Origin: an uncultured Ignisphaera sp.
GTDB taxonomy: Archaea; Thermoproteota; Thermoprotei_A; Sulfolobales; Ignisphaeraceae
Length of the DNA stretch: 64,000 bases
Reading direction: 5' to 3'
Assembly: GCA_938074605.1 (NCBI GenBank)
Contig: CALJEI010000003.1
Span: forward strand, 1-64,000
The notes below the pieces were generated by a model. It was not told the DNA's origin. It ran no database searches and worked only from the letters and a program-made list of their open reading frames with translations. Below are positions 62,928 through 64,000 of this stretch, piece after piece (the first letter of the stretch is position 1; each line of letters opens with the position of its first letter). The position numbers and the translations under genes are program-made.

Positions 62928-63890
62928 ATGGGGGAGATGCTTAGGCTTGAAAATGTAACAAAAATCTTTAGATATGGCTTTCTAGGATTCAAATTTAGGG
63001 CTGTTGATGATGTTAGTCTCTCACTAGAGGATAAACCATCTATATTTACCATTGCAGGTGAGAGTGGCTCAGGAAAGACAACACTAGCTAGATTGATTTT
63101 AAGAGTTTTTAGACCTGATTTCGGTAGGATTCTCTTTAATGGAAGGAACATCTATGAAATTGGTGATAGAACCTTCTATAGAAATATACAGCCTATATTC
63201 CAAGACCCATATGCCTCATTCAATCCAATGCAAAAGCCTATAAGGTACCTAAGGGAAACTGTAAAGAATATTGTTGGAATTGAGGATGAAAGAGAGATAG
63301 ATGAATATATAGCGAAGACACTATCCTATGTAGGCTTTGATATATCTGTTGTTGCTGATAAGCATCAGCATGAATTTTCAGGTGGTGAACTTCAGAGAAT
63401 GGCTATAGCTAGAGCTCTACTAACAAAACCAAAGCTAATTGTAGCTGATGAGCCTGTTTCTATGCTTGACGCATCTTTTAGAATAAATATAGTTAATCTC
63501 TTTAAGAAAATTAAAGAGGAAATGGGGGTCTCATTCATATACATTACACATGACCTTGCAACAGCCTACTATATAAGTGACTATATAGCTATAATGTATA
63601 GAGGAAGTGTAATAGAGTCAGGAAGATCTGAAAAAGTATTGTCAGAACCTCTACACCCCTATACAAAAACACTAATAGAATCACTACCAATACCAGATCC
63701 AAAACAGAAAAAGCTCTGGATGCAAAAGAAAATGGCATTTACAGCGTCTATTGAAGAAGCAGAGTTTATATTAAAAGGATGTAGATATGTTTATAGATGC
63801 CCCTATGCATTTGACAAATGTAAAACAGTAATGCCTCCATACATAACCATAAACGAATCCAATGTTCGATGCTGGCTATATTATAAATAA
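62928..63890 (+). CDS. dppF: Second ABC peptide ATPase (DppF-like)
   Basis: A protein of about 320 residues, paralogue of 55703: Walker A GESGSGKTT (Ser-Gly instead of Cys-Gly), FSGGELQRMAIARALL, Walker B LIVADEPVSMLDASFR, FIYITHDLATAYY, and a Cys-rich end (GCRYVYRCPYAFDKC, CWLYYK). ATG 62928 follows GGTGGT by 4 nt. Completes the second operon's membrane and ATPase components. Confidence 0.89.
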   Translation: MGEMLRLENVTKIFRYGFLGFKFRAVDDVSLSLEDKPSIFTIAGESGSGKTTLARLILRVFRPDFGRILFNGRNIYEIGDRTFYRNIQPIFQDPYASFNPMQKPIRYLRETVKNIVGIEDEREIDEYIAKTLSYVGFDISVVADKHQHEFSGGELQRMAIARALLTKPKLIVADEPVSMLDASFRINIVNLFKKIKEEMGVSFIYITHDLATAYYISDYIAIMYRGSVIESGRSEKVLSEPLHPYTKTLIESLPIPDPKQKKLWMQKKMAFTASIEEAEFILKGCRYVYRCPYAFDKCKTVMPPYITINESNVRCWLYYK

Positions 63891-63937
63891 GATTAATTAA
63901 GAATTACATGGCATAAGGCACTGAATTTTTCATCAAA

Positions 63938-63950
63938 GTTTATAAATTTA
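63938..63950 (+). promoter_or_regulatory. TATA element for right-edge gene
   Basis: GTTTATAAATTTA lies 34-46 bp before ATG 63984, the same distance as the TATA-to-start layout of the binding protein at 57014. Supports a separately transcribed gene beginning there. Confidence 0.5.
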
Positions 63951-63983
63951 GCTTTTCTAATACCTACTTATAGGGTGTAGTCT

Positions 63984-64000
63984 ATGTCAAATAGTGGATT
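63984..64000 (+). CDS. Start of next gene, probably binding protein
   Basis: Only MSNSG is readable before the window ends. Its position (right after dppF2, own TATA element, GGGTG before the ATG) mirrors the first operon, where the binding-protein gene follows dppF. It is therefore inferred to be the second solute-binding protein. The sequence itself cannot confirm this. Confidence 0.35.

Overview
This AT-rich window looks like the chromosome of a hyperthermophilic crenarchaeon. Desulfurococcales-type, Ignisphaera-like, is my best guess from recollection; no search was run. The reasons are archaeal-type genes (CTP-dependent riboflavin kinase, translin-like protein, DUF401, DUF131, DUF1922, DUF3786, archaeal AlaX, bifunctional di-myo-inositol-phosphate synthase), A/T-rich TATA elements, and many GTG/TTG starts preceded by GGTG-type Shine-Dalgarno (SD) motifs that fit the 3' end of archaeal 16S rRNA. 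I see no intact rRNA or tRNA gene and no CRISPR array.

Layout. 1-9.4 kb: membrane proteins, an MFS transporter, riboflavin kinase, a PLP-dependent synthase, a solitary UroD-fold protein, an aminotransferase and a zinc ribbon. 9.5-14.7 kb: nucleoside phosphorylase, a decayed gene, a divergent phosphate permease/PhoU-like pair, branched-chain aminotransferase, translin-like protein. 14.7-19.3 kb: DUF917 plus hydantoinase/oxoprolinase facing an NCS1 permease and a small membrane protein, probably a nucleobase or hydantoin utilisation cassette. 19.5-25.5 kb: TldD/TldE, Nnr, a membrane-tethered SagB-like flavoprotein. 25.8-31.1 kb: an ECF vitamin transporter, RpiA, a nucleotidyltransferase and a SIS protein. 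31.2-34.6 kb: a tRNA-Lys relic and a corrinoid protein/UroD-type methyltransferase/MFS module. 35-38 kb: phosphoesterase, bactofilin-like protein, wreckage of a gene and a hypothetical protein. 38.7-52.3 kb: DIPP synthase, HtrA, sugar kinase, metalloprotease, RNA methyltransferase, AlaX, ChrA, HAD phosphatase, DUF3786, GPH-type sugar transporter. 52.8-64 kb: two paralogous tandem Dpp/Opp ABC operons with one complete binding protein between them and a second gene just starting at the right edge.

The most unusual signal concerns translation starts. A class I aminotransferase (7819-9021, minus) and a HAD hydrolase (49080-49742, minus) both stay open upstream of their first ATG/GTG/TTG through essential family motifs. 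The open frame ends at an in-frame stop only two codons (aminotransferase) or one codon (HAD) before an ATA codon, and that ATA sits exactly 5 nt after an SD (GGTGAT or GGTGGT). Many genes in the window with standard starts use the same SD-spacer geometry. Both therefore look like AUA-initiated genes, or genes that lost ATG by one G-to-A change.

The window also holds several decayed genes (10.3, 34.9, 36.9, 52.5 and 59.5 kb) and a degenerate tRNA-Lys, so longer gaps between genes are partly gene graveyards. Start sites were re-chosen throughout with the SD rule, and alternatives are stated where relevant.
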